In this document: piece by piece, positions 1-10,019 of the stretch
How positions within the stretch are numbered: the first letter of the stretch is position 1
Layout: each line of letters begins with the position of its first letter
Source of the DNA: Sclerotiophoma versabilis
Lineage: Eukaryota; Ascomycota; Dothideomycetes; Pleosporales; Didymellaceae
Direction: 5' to 3'
Assembly (NCBI GenBank): GCA_012274445.1
Contig: JAAROD010000004.1
Span: 248,001-312,000, forward strand
Length of the DNA stretch: 64,000 nt
Program-made: the position numbers and the translations under genes
Notes under the pieces: generated by a model
Seen by the model: only the letters and a program-made list of their open reading frames with translations
Told to the model about the DNA's origin: nothing
Database searches by the model: none

Positions 1-58
1 TCTGTGGGGTGTCAGTAAGGACGGCGTGGGGAGGGGAGCGAAGGGAAGGCGGGAGTAC

Positions 59-500
59 CAGTATAGCCCCTCTGCAGCACTAGAAAGAGCACAACGAACG
101 CGCCCAGCCCGACATGTTGCCATTTGTTCCTTCCGAGAAGTCTCAGCAGCGAGGCTGTCTGCGGCCCACCCAGCACCCACAGCAGGACGTCGGTTGAGCG
201 CCCGTAGCTGATGCGCCACTTCGCCCACAGTGCGAACAGTGCGCATGCGCCGAGCAGAAGTCGTGTTGCCAGGCCGATGTAGTGGCGCAGCCTCGCGGCG
301 ACGGTCGCAGGCACGGGGCGCGTCGAGACGGTGAAGGAGACGGTTGACGGGGTGGGTTGGAGGGTGCGCAGTGTCTGGGTGGGGGGCGCGGTGAGGCGCG
401 CAAGGACGGCTAGGACCATGGTCGCATCATCGCGGGGTGTGATCAACTGCGGACAGGCCTCGAGGATGGGCTGGTTGCGAGCGGGCATGGGCGAGGCCAT
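59..500 (-). CDS. gpi15: GPI-GlcNAc transferase subunit PIG-H/Gpi15, first exon only (gene runs off left edge)
   Basis: PIG-H is a small ER-membrane subunit of the enzyme that makes GlcNAc-PI, the first step of GPI-anchor synthesis. The ATG at 500 opens 147 codons. The part seen has a conserved-looking stretch SFTVSTRPVP (about residues 54-63), then two hydrophobic helices (about 77-92 and 127-143) separated by a short loop, and ends in RGYT. At 59/58 the reading frame meets a GT (CTG|GTACTC); in fungal PIG-H the next residues are normally EESLL..RGLG, and a phase-1 intron here would fit that. The second exon lies outside the window. It is divergent from the Hub1 gene with about 200 bp between the starts. 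The identification rests on the helix layout and the RxxYT end and is fairly but not fully secure. Confidence 0.6.
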
Positions 501-703
501 GACGCGACGCGCCCTGGCGGCGGGAAGAAGCGAGCCCGGGACTGGGGATCGCGGTCCGAGCTCGAGCTGGAAAGTTTGACATCATCTTCAGCGCCACCAA
601 CAAACTCACACGTTGCGCGATACCCAGCCTCACACCCCTACTTCCGCTGTGGATAGAAAATTTTCACGCCGCAGACCCCAAACCTCCAACATTGCCGCCG
701 AAC

Positions 704-1381
704 ATGCCCTCCCCCTCGCCTCGCGCTGACGAGCGCGCCCCATCACCTCCTCGCGCCCGCTCCCGCTCCCGCTCCCCAAGGCGCAGCCGCAGTCCCGCGC
801 CGCGCAAACCGAAGAGCTACTCTGGCCTGAAGTGGAAGAACGACAAGAGAGATTCGACGGATCGTGACTCTAGACGCCGCGACGACAGGGACGACAGGGA
901 GAGAGGGGACCGTTCCGACCGGCGAGACCGAGACCGGCGCGACGACCGCTCGAGCAGAGACGACAGAAGAGGCGACCGATACAGTGGGCGTGACGACCGC
1001 CGTGACGACCGCCGCGACGACCGACGAAGAGACGACCGCCGGCGAAGATCCACCAGCAGAGACCGCCGCGACCGCGACCGCCCGCGCACCGACAAGCCCC
1101 CCAAAGACAAGAAGCCCGCTGCTGCCACCGCATCCACCGGCGAAGCCATGATCATCGTCACCGTCAATGACCGCCTCGGCACAAAGACCCAGGTCCCCTG
1201 CCTCCCCTCGGATCCCGTCAAGGTCCTGAAGGCCATGGTAGCCGCCAAGATCGGACGCCCTGTGCACGAGATCATGCTCAAGAGGCAGGGCGAACGGCCC
1301 TTCCATGACAGTCTGAGTCTGGCCGATTATGCGATTAGCAATGGTGTGCAGATTGATTTGGAGTTGAACACGGGTGATTAG
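704..1381 (+). CDS. hub1: Hub1/UBL5 ubiquitin-like splicing modifier with N-terminal RS/RD-rich extension
   Basis: Single exon, 225 aa from the ATG at 704 (the frame is open slightly further upstream but only to a TTG). Residues 149-225 form a Hub1/UBL5 fold: it opens MIIVTVNDRLGTK, matching the family's MIEVxxNDRLGKK start, and runs on with the same spacing (LPSDPVKVLK, HEIMLKRQGE, LADYAI). Hub1 binds tri-snRNP proteins such as Snu66 non-covalently and tunes splice-site choice. The first 148 residues are an arginine/serine then Arg-Asp rich low-complexity tail (RSRSRSPRRSRSP, followed by many RDD repeats), as in SR-related splicing proteins. Yeast and human Hub1 are only about 73 aa, so this is a large extension. 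The usual C-terminal Tyr-Tyr pair is absent: the end reads LELNTGD. Its tail faces Dim1, another spliceosome gene. Confidence 0.88.
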   Translation: MPSPSPRADERAPSPPRARSRSRSPRRSRSPAPRKPKSYSGLKWKNDKRDSTDRDSRRRDDRDDRERGDRSDRRDRDRRDDRSSRDDRRGDRYSGRDDRRDDRRDDRRRDDRRRRSTSRDRRDRDRPRTDKPPKDKKPAAATASTGEAMIIVTVNDRLGTKTQVPCLPSDPVKVLKAMVAAKIGRPVHEIMLKRQGERPFHDSLSLADYAISNGVQIDLELNTGD

Positions 1382-1858
1382 TTGGTGTCGAGATGGAATT
1401 AACACGTTCAGGACTAGATACCCATGTAGCTGCATATACATTATGGTTTAATGCATCGGATGATTGGAGACGAGCAAGCTCAAAAGACTGCACCTAATGC
1501 AATGCCTTCGCCAATCCATCCTCCAGCATCTCTTTGTCCATAGCTCCTTTGATGTACGCTTCGCCCACAAACACATCTCTCACTACTGTCATTTTTTATC
1601 CTCTGCAGAATGTAATTTTAGTTCATACTATAGTACGAACGATGTAAGTCAAGGTTGAGAGAGGAATAAATCGTGACTCAGTTGTCATTCTCTGCCATGG
1701 TGATCCAAGATTCAAGAGAAAAAAAAGTAACGCCGCCATCATGCCCTTGCCACAGCAATAATAACTCCATGAGCACAACCAACCCACTTGTTTTCAAAGT
1801 ACAACAGAGCACATGTACAGCCGATGCGCTCAGCCGTACATTGCTCCAACACGCTACC
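1382..1858. other. 3' intergenic region between convergent genes
   Basis: This 477-bp stretch holds the 3' ends of Hub1 and Dim1. It is AT-richer than the flanks and contains no reading frame that looks coding. Confidence 0.6.
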
Positions 1859-2290
1859 TTAGTAGCGGTAGCGCGTAGAATAGTCCTTTGGGCTGACCAC
1901 CAAACCTCTCCCCTTCTTCGCCCCTCTATACACCGTCTCAATAATATCAATCAACTCCTGCTTATCCTCGAGCACCCAGTTTAGCTTGTTGTTGTTACCC
2001 GTCCCGAAATCGCACATCATATGCTTGTTCCTGAAGAAGAACATGACTGTGCAGGGATCGTAGAGTTCGTACATGGCCTTGAAATCGGGCACTTCGTCCA
2101 GGTCGCAAACGTATAGCGCCGCAAAGTTCTTGACGCGGTCGGCAATCTTGTAGAGCACTTCGTCCTGCCGCATGCAGTCGGGGTCCGAGTCGCGGCCGAA
2201 GCGGATGACGACGAGGCGGTCTTCTTCGCTGAGAATGGCCTGGTCCACGTGCCAGCCTGTGCGCAGGTGGGGGAGGACTACGGATCCCAT
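1859..2290 (-). CDS. dim1: Spliceosomal U5 snRNP thioredoxin-like protein Dim1 (TXNL4A/Dib1)
   Basis: 143 aa, intronless, the usual length of the family (about 142). It begins MGSVVLPHLRTGWHVDQAIL and keeps the family landmarks EEDRLVVIRFGRD, ADRVKNFAALYVCDLDEVPDF, YELYDPCTVMFFFRNKHM, GTGNNNKLNW and a RGAKKGRGLVVSPKDYS tail. Dim1 is an essential thioredoxin-fold part of the U4/U6.U5 tri-snRNP; it sits near the 5' splice site in the pre-B complex and must leave for activation. The fold lacks a redox CxxC, as expected. The gene faces Hub1 tail to tail with 477 bp between stops; Hub1 also works at the tri-snRNP. Start is the ATG at 2290, whose next codons match the family start. Confidence 0.96.
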   Translation of the reverse strand: MGSVVLPHLRTGWHVDQAILSEEDRLVVIRFGRDSDPDCMRQDEVLYKIADRVKNFAALYVCDLDEVPDFKAMYELYDPCTVMFFFRNKHMMCDFGTGNNNKLNWVLEDKQELIDIIETVYRGAKKGRGLVVSPKDYSTRYRY

Positions 2291-3140
2291 GGTGGGGTGT
2301 GTGAGGGTGAAGTTGTTTTAGTGGAGTGTTTGCGCGCGAGGGTGCAGTGACGTCGGTGTCGAGCTAATCCCGGGTTTCAAGCTTCGTGGAGCTGAAAGGT
2401 GTATTATTCAGCTGGGTAGAGTTTAGGAGGTGAAGTTGGTTGCGCGAGTGAGAAGTTGTCGCTGTGGAAGAGCTGTAGAAATCTTTGGAAGCTTCACAGC
2501 AAGGCTGCAGTGCGCACGGGCACAAACGCGTGCCCCGCCGTCAACCCTTGTCTAGCGCTTCCGTCGCTGTCTATGCGGACCTTCAGCCAGCAGTTCGCGT
2601 CCTGAAAGCGCGAAAGTGGCCATCAAGGTTCTCCAGATCCTTTTGATAAAATCCAGAGCCTCATCCAGATTTTAGTCTCCTGCACTACTTTAATATTGCT
2701 CTACTGGCGATGGTTGCTTCTAGGATGTGTCCTTCAGCTCCTTATCCCCGAGCAACATGCTTTCTAAGCCTCATGACGAAACGTCAAATTGCACAAGTCG
2801 AATGTTGAACACATTGATTTCTCATATGGATTTCAACTACCAATCCCCATGGCTCTATGCATCAAGTTATGCGTTCGAGCAGATTCCGTGTAAGCTGCGG
2901 TTATCTTACTCCCGGTATTTGGAAGTTACCCCTCACTATCGCCGACGGCTTTGTCATGGTACATGGCTTATGGTGCGTCGTAGCCGCAGATGAGATAGCA
3001 TTACATCACCCTCCTGCTTTGCTTCGACCCTACAGACAGCCCAAAGGGTAGTGCGTCTAGATCCATTGCTGGAGCCATTGGCCAGTCGCGGAGCACACAT
3101 CAACAGATTTTACGTCCTTTGGCCCGACGCCATGGGTGAG
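2291..3140. other. Divergent promoter region, no gene seen
   Basis: Upstream region shared by dim1 (minus) and the GFA-family gene (plus). Short open frames here have no family features or good codon pattern. I see no RNA gene. Confidence 0.5.
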
Positions 3141-3148
3141 TATATAAT
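3141..3148 (+). promoter_or_regulatory. TATA-like element upstream of the GFA-family gene
   Basis: TATATAAT lies about 105 bp before the chosen ATG and is followed by a pyrimidine-rich stretch (CTTCTTACTTCACTCTTTCG) typical of fungal transcription start regions. Confidence 0.45.
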
Positions 3149-3246
3149 CTTCTTACTTCACTCTTTCGCTCTGCAGCTCACACCCAATTCAAACTCTGTT
3201 TACAACCAAACAGTTGTCTAATAACACAGCTATAGCCGAGCGACTG

Positions 3247-3877
3247 ATGTCCATTCAAGACCACCTCAAACCAACAGACATGAAGGAAAGGATTGTTCTC
3301 GCCTCTGAGGGTGCCCACGGCGAGCGTGACGGGACCGCAACAGCCACCTGCTACTGTGGCGCCGTACAAATCGAGGTCCCTACCGAAGGCGAGGGATTGG
3401 TCGATACCTTCATCTGCCACTGCACCGACTGCCGCAAGATTACTGCGAGGTATGCAATGCTACCTACCAAATTCACTCTTTACGGACTGACATACGAGCA
3501 GTATGTTTGCCTCAAACTTTGTAGTTAAAGATACCCACCTCAAACACCTCCGTGGCGAAGACAAACTCACACGTTTTCGCCAAAAAGACACCATTGCTAC
3601 CGGCAACTACATGGAAAACAGTTTCTGTAGCGTCTGTGGAACTCTGTTATACCGCCGCAGTTCTGGATACCCGGGCATGAGCATCCCTCGTATCGGCACC
3701 ATCGACGACTTCAATCTGCAAGAAACCAAATTCAAGCCTCGAATTGAGACCTTCGAGAAGGACCGGTGTGCATGGTTGAAGCCCGCAAGTGTCAAGGAGC
3801 ATGTCGATGGGGCGTATTATACGGCTGGGAAGGAGTGGAAGAGCAGTCATGACGGAGTGGGCGGGAAGGGCACCTAA
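3247..3877 (+). CDS. GFA/CENP-V family protein (glutathione-dependent formaldehyde-activating enzyme-like)
   Basis: Two exons, 3247-3449 and 3502-3877, joined by a 52-nt intron (GTATGC...CTGAC...GAGCAG), giving 192 aa. The spliced protein carries the Zn-binding cysteines of the GFA fold: CYCGAVQ near the N-terminus, CHCTDCRKIT just before the splice, then FCSVCGTLLYR in exon 2, followed by the usual GTIDD segment. The family includes glutathione-S-hydroxymethyl synthase of methylotrophic bacteria, but most fungal members have no known substrate, so an enzymatic role is only a family-level guess. The frame is open upstream to a TTG at 3214; the ATG at 3247 is the first ATG, and another at 3280 is possible. 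Confidence 0.85.
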
Positions 3878-4192
3878 GGGACTGATAATGGAGCAAATCA
3901 CATGCGAACGGACAGAGTCTATAGAATCAATTCTGCAGTACCGTTTCCTGCAAATGCCCGCTGGCTCTAATAAAGAAGCTGTGAAGTACGTTTGTGTGCT
4001 GTCAGGTGGAACATTGTCCTCTGGATGGCACACACAACGTCGGCACTAACGACTCAAGATCATTAGTTTCTCAGTGCGATGTATGCCTTTAAAAGAAAAG
4101 ATACAAAGGCTATGGGTCTTGGAGACTCAAGTCGATAGTCGTCAAACTTCTTCTAATTCAGGAATTCCAGCCACTATGTCCTGTCATTACTA
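3878..4192. other. 3' region between convergent genes
   Basis: 315 bp between the stops of the GFA-family gene and the alpha/beta hydrolase. Nothing coding is seen. Confidence 0.5.
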
Positions 4193-5098
4193 TTACGAAG
4201 CATGCTTCTTAACCATCTCCAGAACCGCATCGTTGACTTCCTTAGGGTTCGTTGCGTTCAGATAATGCGCACCACCTTCCACAATGCTCAACTTCTTGTC
4301 CCTACTTCTCGTGAAAAGTTCCATCTGCTCATGCTGCACCTGACAACCATACGGCGTATCTTCAGTCCCCTGCAGCCAGTATACAGGGCAAGTAACATCA
4401 CTCAAACGCAATGTCAGCGAGTCGCGCGACATCAAGCAAAGAACAGCCATCCTCGCCTTCCTCCTCCCTTCGTCGCCCGCATATGTTTCCTTCAAGACTT
4501 CTGTCCAGAACTTCGTCGAATCATCCGTTGCATGTGATCCAAACCCAAAACTAGCAACCATTCCGCACCACTGGTCGTCAATTTCGAAACCCGGCGTAGG
4601 CTCAAGACTTGCCCATTTCTGTACAAATGGACTGAGCAGTGGCACAGGATCCCAGCATCCTTTCTCCCTCGTCTCTGGTGTCTCGGTATCCATGCTTGTT
4701 CCCAAGGGCAGTAGGCCTAGGATACGTTCAGGCGCGAGAAGCGCCATGCGCACGACCATCCAACCCCCCTGACTTGTGCCGAGAACGAACGCCTTCTCGA
4801 CCTTCAAGGCGGTCATGACTTCTAGAGCTACGATCGCGGAGTCCCAGTACGTGAAGTGAGAGGCTTTGGAAGGGAAGGTTGTTGATCCGTGACCGAGGGG
4901 CTCAATGGCTAGAATGTTCATGGCATTGGTGAGATTGATATCGTTGAATTGAGCATTGAAAAGTGCGGTGGTCATGCACATGGAGTTTATGCAGACCAAA
5001 GTCGGTTTGGACGGGTCTACGGCATTGTTGGTGAGGCGGTAGCCGACCTGAAGGTTACCCAGGTGGGTGATTGTGATGGGGATTGTTGAGGACGGCAT
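4193..5098 (-). CDS. Alpha/beta hydrolase
   Basis: Intronless, 301 aa. The nucleophile elbow is GTSQGG (Ser109), the acid is in QGTEDTP (Asp247) and the histidine in EGGAHYL (His278), so the catalytic triad is complete. The oxyanion region around residues 36-41 (VCINSM) replaces the common HG motif. A conserved-looking EPLGHGST stretch (66-73) follows strand 4. No signal peptide is visible, so the protein is probably cytosolic. Substrate cannot be told from sequence; members of this fold include esterases, lactonases and C-C hydrolases. It is convergent with the GFA-family gene. Confidence 0.85.
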   Translation of the reverse strand: MPSSTIPITITHLGNLQVGYRLTNNAVDPSKPTLVCINSMCMTTALFNAQFNDINLTNAMNILAIEPLGHGSTTFPSKASHFTYWDSAIVALEVMTALKVEKAFVLGTSQGGWMVVRMALLAPERILGLLPLGTSMDTETPETREKGCWDPVPLLSPFVQKWASLEPTPGFEIDDQWCGMVASFGFGSHATDDSTKFWTEVLKETYAGDEGRRKARMAVLCLMSRDSLTLRLSDVTCPVYWLQGTEDTPYGCQVQHEQMELFTRSRDKKLSIVEGGAHYLNATNPKEVNDAVLEMVKKHAS

Positions 5099-6019
5099 TG
5101 CTGCTGTTTGCTGGTTTTAGGTCGATTTGTAAAGTGTAAACGTAGAATGGAGTAAAAAGAAGGATTATTTAAATGTTATGTTCCTCAGACTTCAGGCGGT
5201 CACCCAAGATGTTTGACTTGTGTGGGTGGATCTTGCACACCAGTAGCCGAAAAGCGGGCATCCCGGTAACGGGTCGTATCCGTTGATTTTCCCATCGTAG
5301 CTTATACCATTGCTTTGAAGAACGACATTCATGGCAAAATGTCTCGATGATGTCGATGCAACAGCGTGGCTATGATGTGTAAATATTTGTATAAGTGAGC
5401 ATTGGCTGTTGGGTTCGAAGGATACGATGAGTTGGAGCACTGGCCAACCAGCCTCCCCAGCCCAGGTGGGGCAGACAGAAGCTTGGACGTGCCCCACGTG
5501 GAAGCCTCGAAACTTAGTCTTCCAACGTGTAAGATCTCAATGCTTGTGTACCACAGGCAGATACTCTTGAATACAAGAAGTCCGTTCGTCGCTTGTTTAG
5601 CTCCATAGACCCATCTGGCGCCGCCATCATTGTGAGCTTGCATGCTTGAACTACACACTGCAGTGAACTACCACCTAGCGTCCATAGGGCTTCGGCGGAA
5701 ACTCACACGTGCTCTTACCATTGGCTCGATATGGCTTGTTATCAGCGACCACCAACCACCCCAGTGCTCAATCCCCGTAATCTCGGGGCCGAACGCGGCT
5801 AAGAGCCCTCAAGAGTTTGCTTGAGCTAGACAAGAAACTGTTCAAGCCTTATGTCCATGACGACGCCGGTGCAGAAGCTTCCCTAAGTATTCGTCCTTCA
5901 CCTCGGCGCGTGGGATAATTGCTTGGCCCTCATGCATTGGGTTCCTGCATGCTGCCAGCCCGCGCGATTGACACGGCACCATCCTGATCCAGAACCGCGG
6001 ATGGTCCGCATAGCTCTAG
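5099..6019. other. Promoter region, no gene seen
   Basis: Between two divergent genes. Short minus-strand frames around 5200-5650 lack good starts or recognisable domains and are judged non-coding. Confidence 0.5.
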
Positions 6020-6026
6020 TATAAAA
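6020..6026 (+). promoter_or_regulatory. TATA box of the GDPD-like gene
   Basis: TATAAAA lies 90 bp before the ATG at 6110, a normal spacing for a TATA-containing fungal promoter with a short leader. Confidence 0.6.
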
Positions 6027-6109
6027 TGTAGCTCTTGCACGCCTGAAGCTGAACGAGCTTGCAGGCATTTTCTTCTCCAGGTAACGGGTTGAACTATCAC
6101 TCAGCGGCA

Positions 6110-7408
6110 ATGAATTCCCTCCTGACCTTCGCTTTGGCTGCTGCTGCCGTTGCTGCTCCCACCAGCAGGTCGTATCCCACTGGCAATACTGGTCATCCTG
6201 GTCACACCAGCAAGAATGACAGCTACCTTGTCTCGCTGGGCCCTCGTCCTTACTACATCATCAGCAACATGACTGACGGGCCGTTGAAGCAAAAGCTCCA
6301 ATCATGCGAGAACAAGCCGGTCTCTATCAACCAATTCTCGATCGGTCACCGTGGCGGCGGTACTCTACAATTTCCCGAAGAGACCAGACAATCCGAAAAC
6401 GCCGGAGCCCGCATGGGTGCTGGTGTCCTTGAGTGTGATGTCTCGTTCACTGGCGACCGTGGACTTGTCTGCCGCCACTCGCTCTGCGACCTACACACGA
6501 CCACCGACATCCTCCTTCGCCCTGAGCTGGCAAAGAAGTGCACCACTCCATTCACTCCAGCGAACGCAACATCACCCGCCAACGCTCTTTGTTGCACCTC
6601 AGATATTACCATTGCTGAGTACAGCAGTCTTTGCGGCAAGCAGGACGGCTTCAATGCTTCTGCTCGCACGCCTCAGGACTACCAGTACGGCACTCCGACT
6701 TGGCGAACAGAGCTTTACGATACCTGTGGCAAGGTTCTGACGTTGAATGAATACATTGACCTGGTCAATGAGTATCCTGGCTACCGCAACTTCACCCCAG
6801 AACTGAAGACCCCGCCCGCCCAGGTTCCTATGCCCTTCAAGGGCTATACTCAGCAGCAGTACGCTCAGGACATGGTCGATACTTTCCGCAACAAGTCCAT
6901 CGACTACAGCCGTATCTGGCCGCAGTCCTTCACCTACGACGACATCCTCTTCTGGCTCAAGTACGACCACGAGTTCGGAAAGCAAGCCATCTACCTTGTC
7001 GAATACGACACACCCGAGGACATCGCAGCCGGCACTTCGAACCTTACCATTGCCAAAGCCGCAGGCGTCAATATTATCGGTCCTTCTCTTCCCATGCTTC
7101 TCACTGTTGGTGAGAACAAGACCATCGTGCCGTCTGCATACGCCAATGCAGTCAAGGCTGCGGGCCTTGACATAATCGCGTGGACGTTTGAGCGCTCTGG
7201 GCCACTTGCGACGGTGAAGAGCCGCGAGGAATATTATTTTGAGTCTATTGCGAATATCACCTACTACGATGGGCAGTACTACGAAGTACTAGATGTCCTG
7301 GCTAATCAGATTGGAATCAAGGGGTTATTTAGCGATTGGTCAGCGACGGTTACTTATTTTGCCAACTGCTTTGGTCTCAAGGGACCGATTGGTGGTAGCT
7401 ACAAGTAG
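6110..7408 (+). CDS. Secreted glycerophosphodiester phosphodiesterase (GDPD)-like protein
   Basis: Intronless, 432 aa from the ATG at 6110 (upstream frame opens only at a TTG). Residues 1-16 are a signal peptide (MNSLLTFALAAAAVAA). The GDPD hallmark GHRGGG begins the domain, followed by PEETRQSENAGARMGAGVLECDV with the metal-binding Glu/Asp pattern and a later RHSLCDLHTTTD containing the second conserved His. The family hydrolyses glycerophosphodiesters to sn-glycerol-3-phosphate and alcohol. Several NxS/T sites and multiple cysteines (LCDL, LCCTSD, LCGKQD, YDTCGK) fit an extracellular, disulfide-bonded glycoprotein. The insert between strand 2 and 3 is longer than in bacterial enzymes, as in fungal secreted members. 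Confidence 0.85.
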   Translation: MNSLLTFALAAAAVAAPTSRSYPTGNTGHPGHTSKNDSYLVSLGPRPYYIISNMTDGPLKQKLQSCENKPVSINQFSIGHRGGGTLQFPEETRQSENAGARMGAGVLECDVSFTGDRGLVCRHSLCDLHTTTDILLRPELAKKCTTPFTPANATSPANALCCTSDITIAEYSSLCGKQDGFNASARTPQDYQYGTPTWRTELYDTCGKVLTLNEYIDLVNEYPGYRNFTPELKTPPAQVPMPFKGYTQQQYAQDMVDTFRNKSIDYSRIWPQSFTYDDILFWLKYDHEFGKQAIYLVEYDTPEDIAAGTSNLTIAKAAGVNIIGPSLPMLLTVGENKTIVPSAYANAVKAAGLDIIAWTFERSGPLATVKSREEYYFESIANITYYDGQYYEVLDVLANQIGIKGLFSDWSATVTYFANCFGLKGPIGGSYK

Positions 7409-8418
7409 ATTGAGCGTTGCTGATAAGCGGCTTAGATTCTGCATGATATCCTCTTGATATATATAGTGTTAACTCACAATAGCGGCGTACCAACCGCAAT
7501 TCTTCCAAATCGTAGCAGTAGCTCTGAAGCGTCTCACAGTCCATGCCGGGTCCATCCGAGAACTAGTCAAATCCCATAGGTTTGGGGAGGAACCTGTCAA
7601 CAGAACCAGGCCTAGTCAATGGAAAGAAATCACGCTGTCTACAAACGATCCCAAGGCCCATACAGGACACCGTTGTATATCCGGGGTCGGCCACAGCCTC
7701 TGCAATCGACAAATTACTTCAACTATCCCTTGGATGAAGTAACTATTCAGACAGTAACGAGACGTAGCAAATCATCCAAACCCACTTCACTCAATACTTT
7801 AGCTTCAAAAGGCTAAAAGAACGACCTAGGATGCTTCTAGTGGGACGAACTACAGGCACATGTGGGTAGAAGAAATCACCGTATTCGCGGTGGACGGATA
7901 CGATAAGCCTCTGAGCAATTGATCCGCGTGATAAATATTACGGCGTTCTGGTCATCCCTAGTTCCATCGAACATCCGATCATTCCTGACTACAGCTTGCC
8001 AATCCAGATAGTGCTGACAAAAGCGGCAGCAGCCATGCTCTGAAGTGGCGAAGCCCGGGTTCTGTTGAAGCTCCCCATTACACCATTTGCGCAACAGAGG
8101 CTTCTATGGCTTTAATGTAGTTCCCGACTGGATTTCTTAGGTGCCGGACCGGACATTTTCGTCCAAAGTCAACAACAAAGGTCCCAGGTACCGGTCTATC
8201 CTCCGCGAACTTGAGGACGACAAGTTCTGGATAACCAACGTTGCATACTTCACCAACCACAAACAGAGCTGCAGGTATAATTTCAGGAGCTAGTCTTCCT
8301 AATCAAGCATATTCAATCTTAACAGATTGGGAGCGAGGACCTTTGAGATTAAAGAAATCATCAGCCTAACATACAAGCTTCTAGCCATCAACGACCTACA
8401 TTCAAGACAGCTTTGGCC
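7409..8418. other. Intergenic region with no supported gene
   Basis: About 1 kb. Two minus-strand open frames (8078-8260 and 7876-8094) overlap in different frames and have a few coding-like stretches (KWCNGELQQNPGF, CCRFCQHYLDW) but neither has a recognisable domain; they may be decayed sequence. Confidence 0.4.
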
Positions 8419-9498
8419 TCACCACCCCTTTGTCACTCCAGGCTCCAGGCTCCATCTATCGTCAATCTCGAAGGTTCCCATGACTCCATAGTGATCACTG
8501 ACCCAAACTTCTTCACCTGCCTGTCTGAGTTCTTCACAGCTCTCCTCCACAACCTTTACATCAATGCCAATCCTCTCAAACGCCTTCACCCGCACATCAC
8601 CAACAAACAGAATCTTGTCCATACGGCTACAACCAAACCTTCGTCTCTTCGCAGCAGGAACCTGGTAGCCCCACGTATACCCATCGTCACTGTCTTCTTC
8701 GCCGCCAAGAGTCAAGTATGCATCTTGGAGGTTGTTGTCGACATGTAGTGTCCGGTCAAAGGGTTCGATGGCGTTTAGATCGCCTGCCAAGAGCGCGCAC
8801 GCGACTTCTGGTGCGTGGAGGTATGTGGCTGCAGCGGAGAGCTGATGTGGGCGAACTGGTGGATTGGCGACGAGAGATTCGAGATGTACGTTGCAAAGGC
8901 GCAGAATCTTTGATGCTTCTACAGGTGGAGACGAAGAACTAGAGGAAGAGTTCGAGAGTGCAATGTCAACGAATAGTCCATCACGGTTGAACTTGCTGGG
9001 GAACGGGACACGAAAGACTTTCGTAATGCTTAAGCGAGCATCGACGAGGGTCGTCGTGCCGTAGTATGGTGATAACCACGATGATCCAATTTTGTCAGTG
9101 ATGTTAAAGCGACTTTGTATCCATGCCAAAGACGTGATCAGGTCAAGGTCTGAGTGCGTCATTTCTTGTAGGAAAATCACAATGGCGGTGTCTGGCGGAG
9201 TCGAGGTTACGAGGGTTTCGAGATGTTGCAGAGCAGCCGTCATTCGTTCATTACCAAAGGCAACGAGCATGTCAATGTTCCATGATATCAGACGGATGGC
9301 CTTGGGGTTGATATCAGCTGTGGAGGCTGTCGGTGGGGTCTGTATCGAGGATGCAGGTGTCCATTGCTCATCTGGCCCATAGATGAGATGTGTCTGTGAC
9401 CTCAGTCTGTAGAAATCGTCTTTGCGTTTCTGAGCTGTCCCTGACTTGGGTGTGGACGTGAGTGCCTCCGTGATTGGCGTTTGCTTCGAGTTCGACAT
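8419..9498 (-). CDS. Endonuclease/exonuclease/phosphatase-fold protein, TDP2-like
   Basis: Intronless, 359 aa from the ATG at 9498 (MSNSKQTPITEAL); the frame is open for 66 more codons but that stretch is not protein-like. The EEP motifs occur in order: SWNID, FLQEM with the metal-binding Glu, CNVHLES, AGDLNAIE, a YTWGYQ segment, and a terminal SDHYGVMG with the catalytic Asp-His. SWNID and the order of blocks are those of tyrosyl-DNA phosphodiesterase 2, which frees 5'-phosphotyrosyl adducts left by topoisomerase II. GDLNA replaces the GDTNL typical of animal TDP2, so the exact reaction is uncertain. A short Ser run (SNSSSSSSSPP) sits in a surface loop. Confidence 0.8.
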   Translation of the reverse strand: MSNSKQTPITEALTSTPKSGTAQKRKDDFYRLRSQTHLIYGPDEQWTPASSIQTPPTASTADINPKAIRLISWNIDMLVAFGNERMTAALQHLETLVTSTPPDTAIVIFLQEMTHSDLDLITSLAWIQSRFNITDKIGSSWLSPYYGTTTLVDARLSITKVFRVPFPSKFNRDGLFVDIALSNSSSSSSSPPVEASKILRLCNVHLESLVANPPVRPHQLSAAATYLHAPEVACALLAGDLNAIEPFDRTLHVDNNLQDAYLTLGGEEDSDDGYTWGYQVPAAKRRRFGCSRMDKILFVGDVRVKAFERIGIDVKVVEESCEELRQAGEEVWVSDHYGVMGTFEIDDRWSLEPGVTKGW

Positions 9499-10019
9499 GT
9501 CGCGAGTCGGATGTATAATTCCACAAGAAGGCAACGATGAAACCAACGCGTGAGGAGAGCCGGAGAGAGTACAGCAGGGCCTTGCTTGATATATGCGTCT
9601 AACCAGCAATCCTACCATGCAACGCGACATATGACAATGCTGATGCGGGGTGCGTGCTCCGAGCTCACAGGGGGATGGACAGTGTATGGCATGCACAGCC
9701 TTTCAGCAACAATGTCTGATCTCACGTGGGAACAGCAATACACTGTTGAAGACTGTTGCAGGCCAAATCAGGAATGGAACTAGTCCTCAGTAATGTCGAC
9801 GCAGAGTGAAGCTTAGTGCACGTGATGGCTGACTAGCGCGGTGGACCCCTGACAATAATTCGCGAACCGTGTTGTGGCAGTCGCGACTTGCGGAAGCTAC
9901 GACATCGAATGCATTCACGACCATAACGACCACGTCCGCCACGACCATCTCCCCCGTACTTCCAACTACCGCTCCCTCATCACCGGCGTTCATTCTGTCC
10001 TTTCCTGACATCCCTTACG
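9499..10019. other. Divergent promoter region of the TDP2-like and arp1 genes
   Basis: 521 bp, no coding sequence recognised. No TATA box is apparent on the arp1 side, in keeping with a housekeeping gene. Confidence 0.5.

Noticed and set aside
743..1441. 232-codon minus-strand frame opposite Hub1
   Set aside because: It is the shadow of the Arg/Asp/Ser-rich repeats of Hub1; its Val/Ser/Ala-rich text has no domain.
7876..8260. Two overlapping minus-strand frames with coding-like words
   Set aside because: No recognisable domain, frames conflict, no promoter signs; too weak to call a gene.
8419..9696. N-terminal extension of the TDP2-like protein to position 9696
   Set aside because: The 66 extra residues are Cys/His-rich noise and the normal start MSNSKQ follows them.
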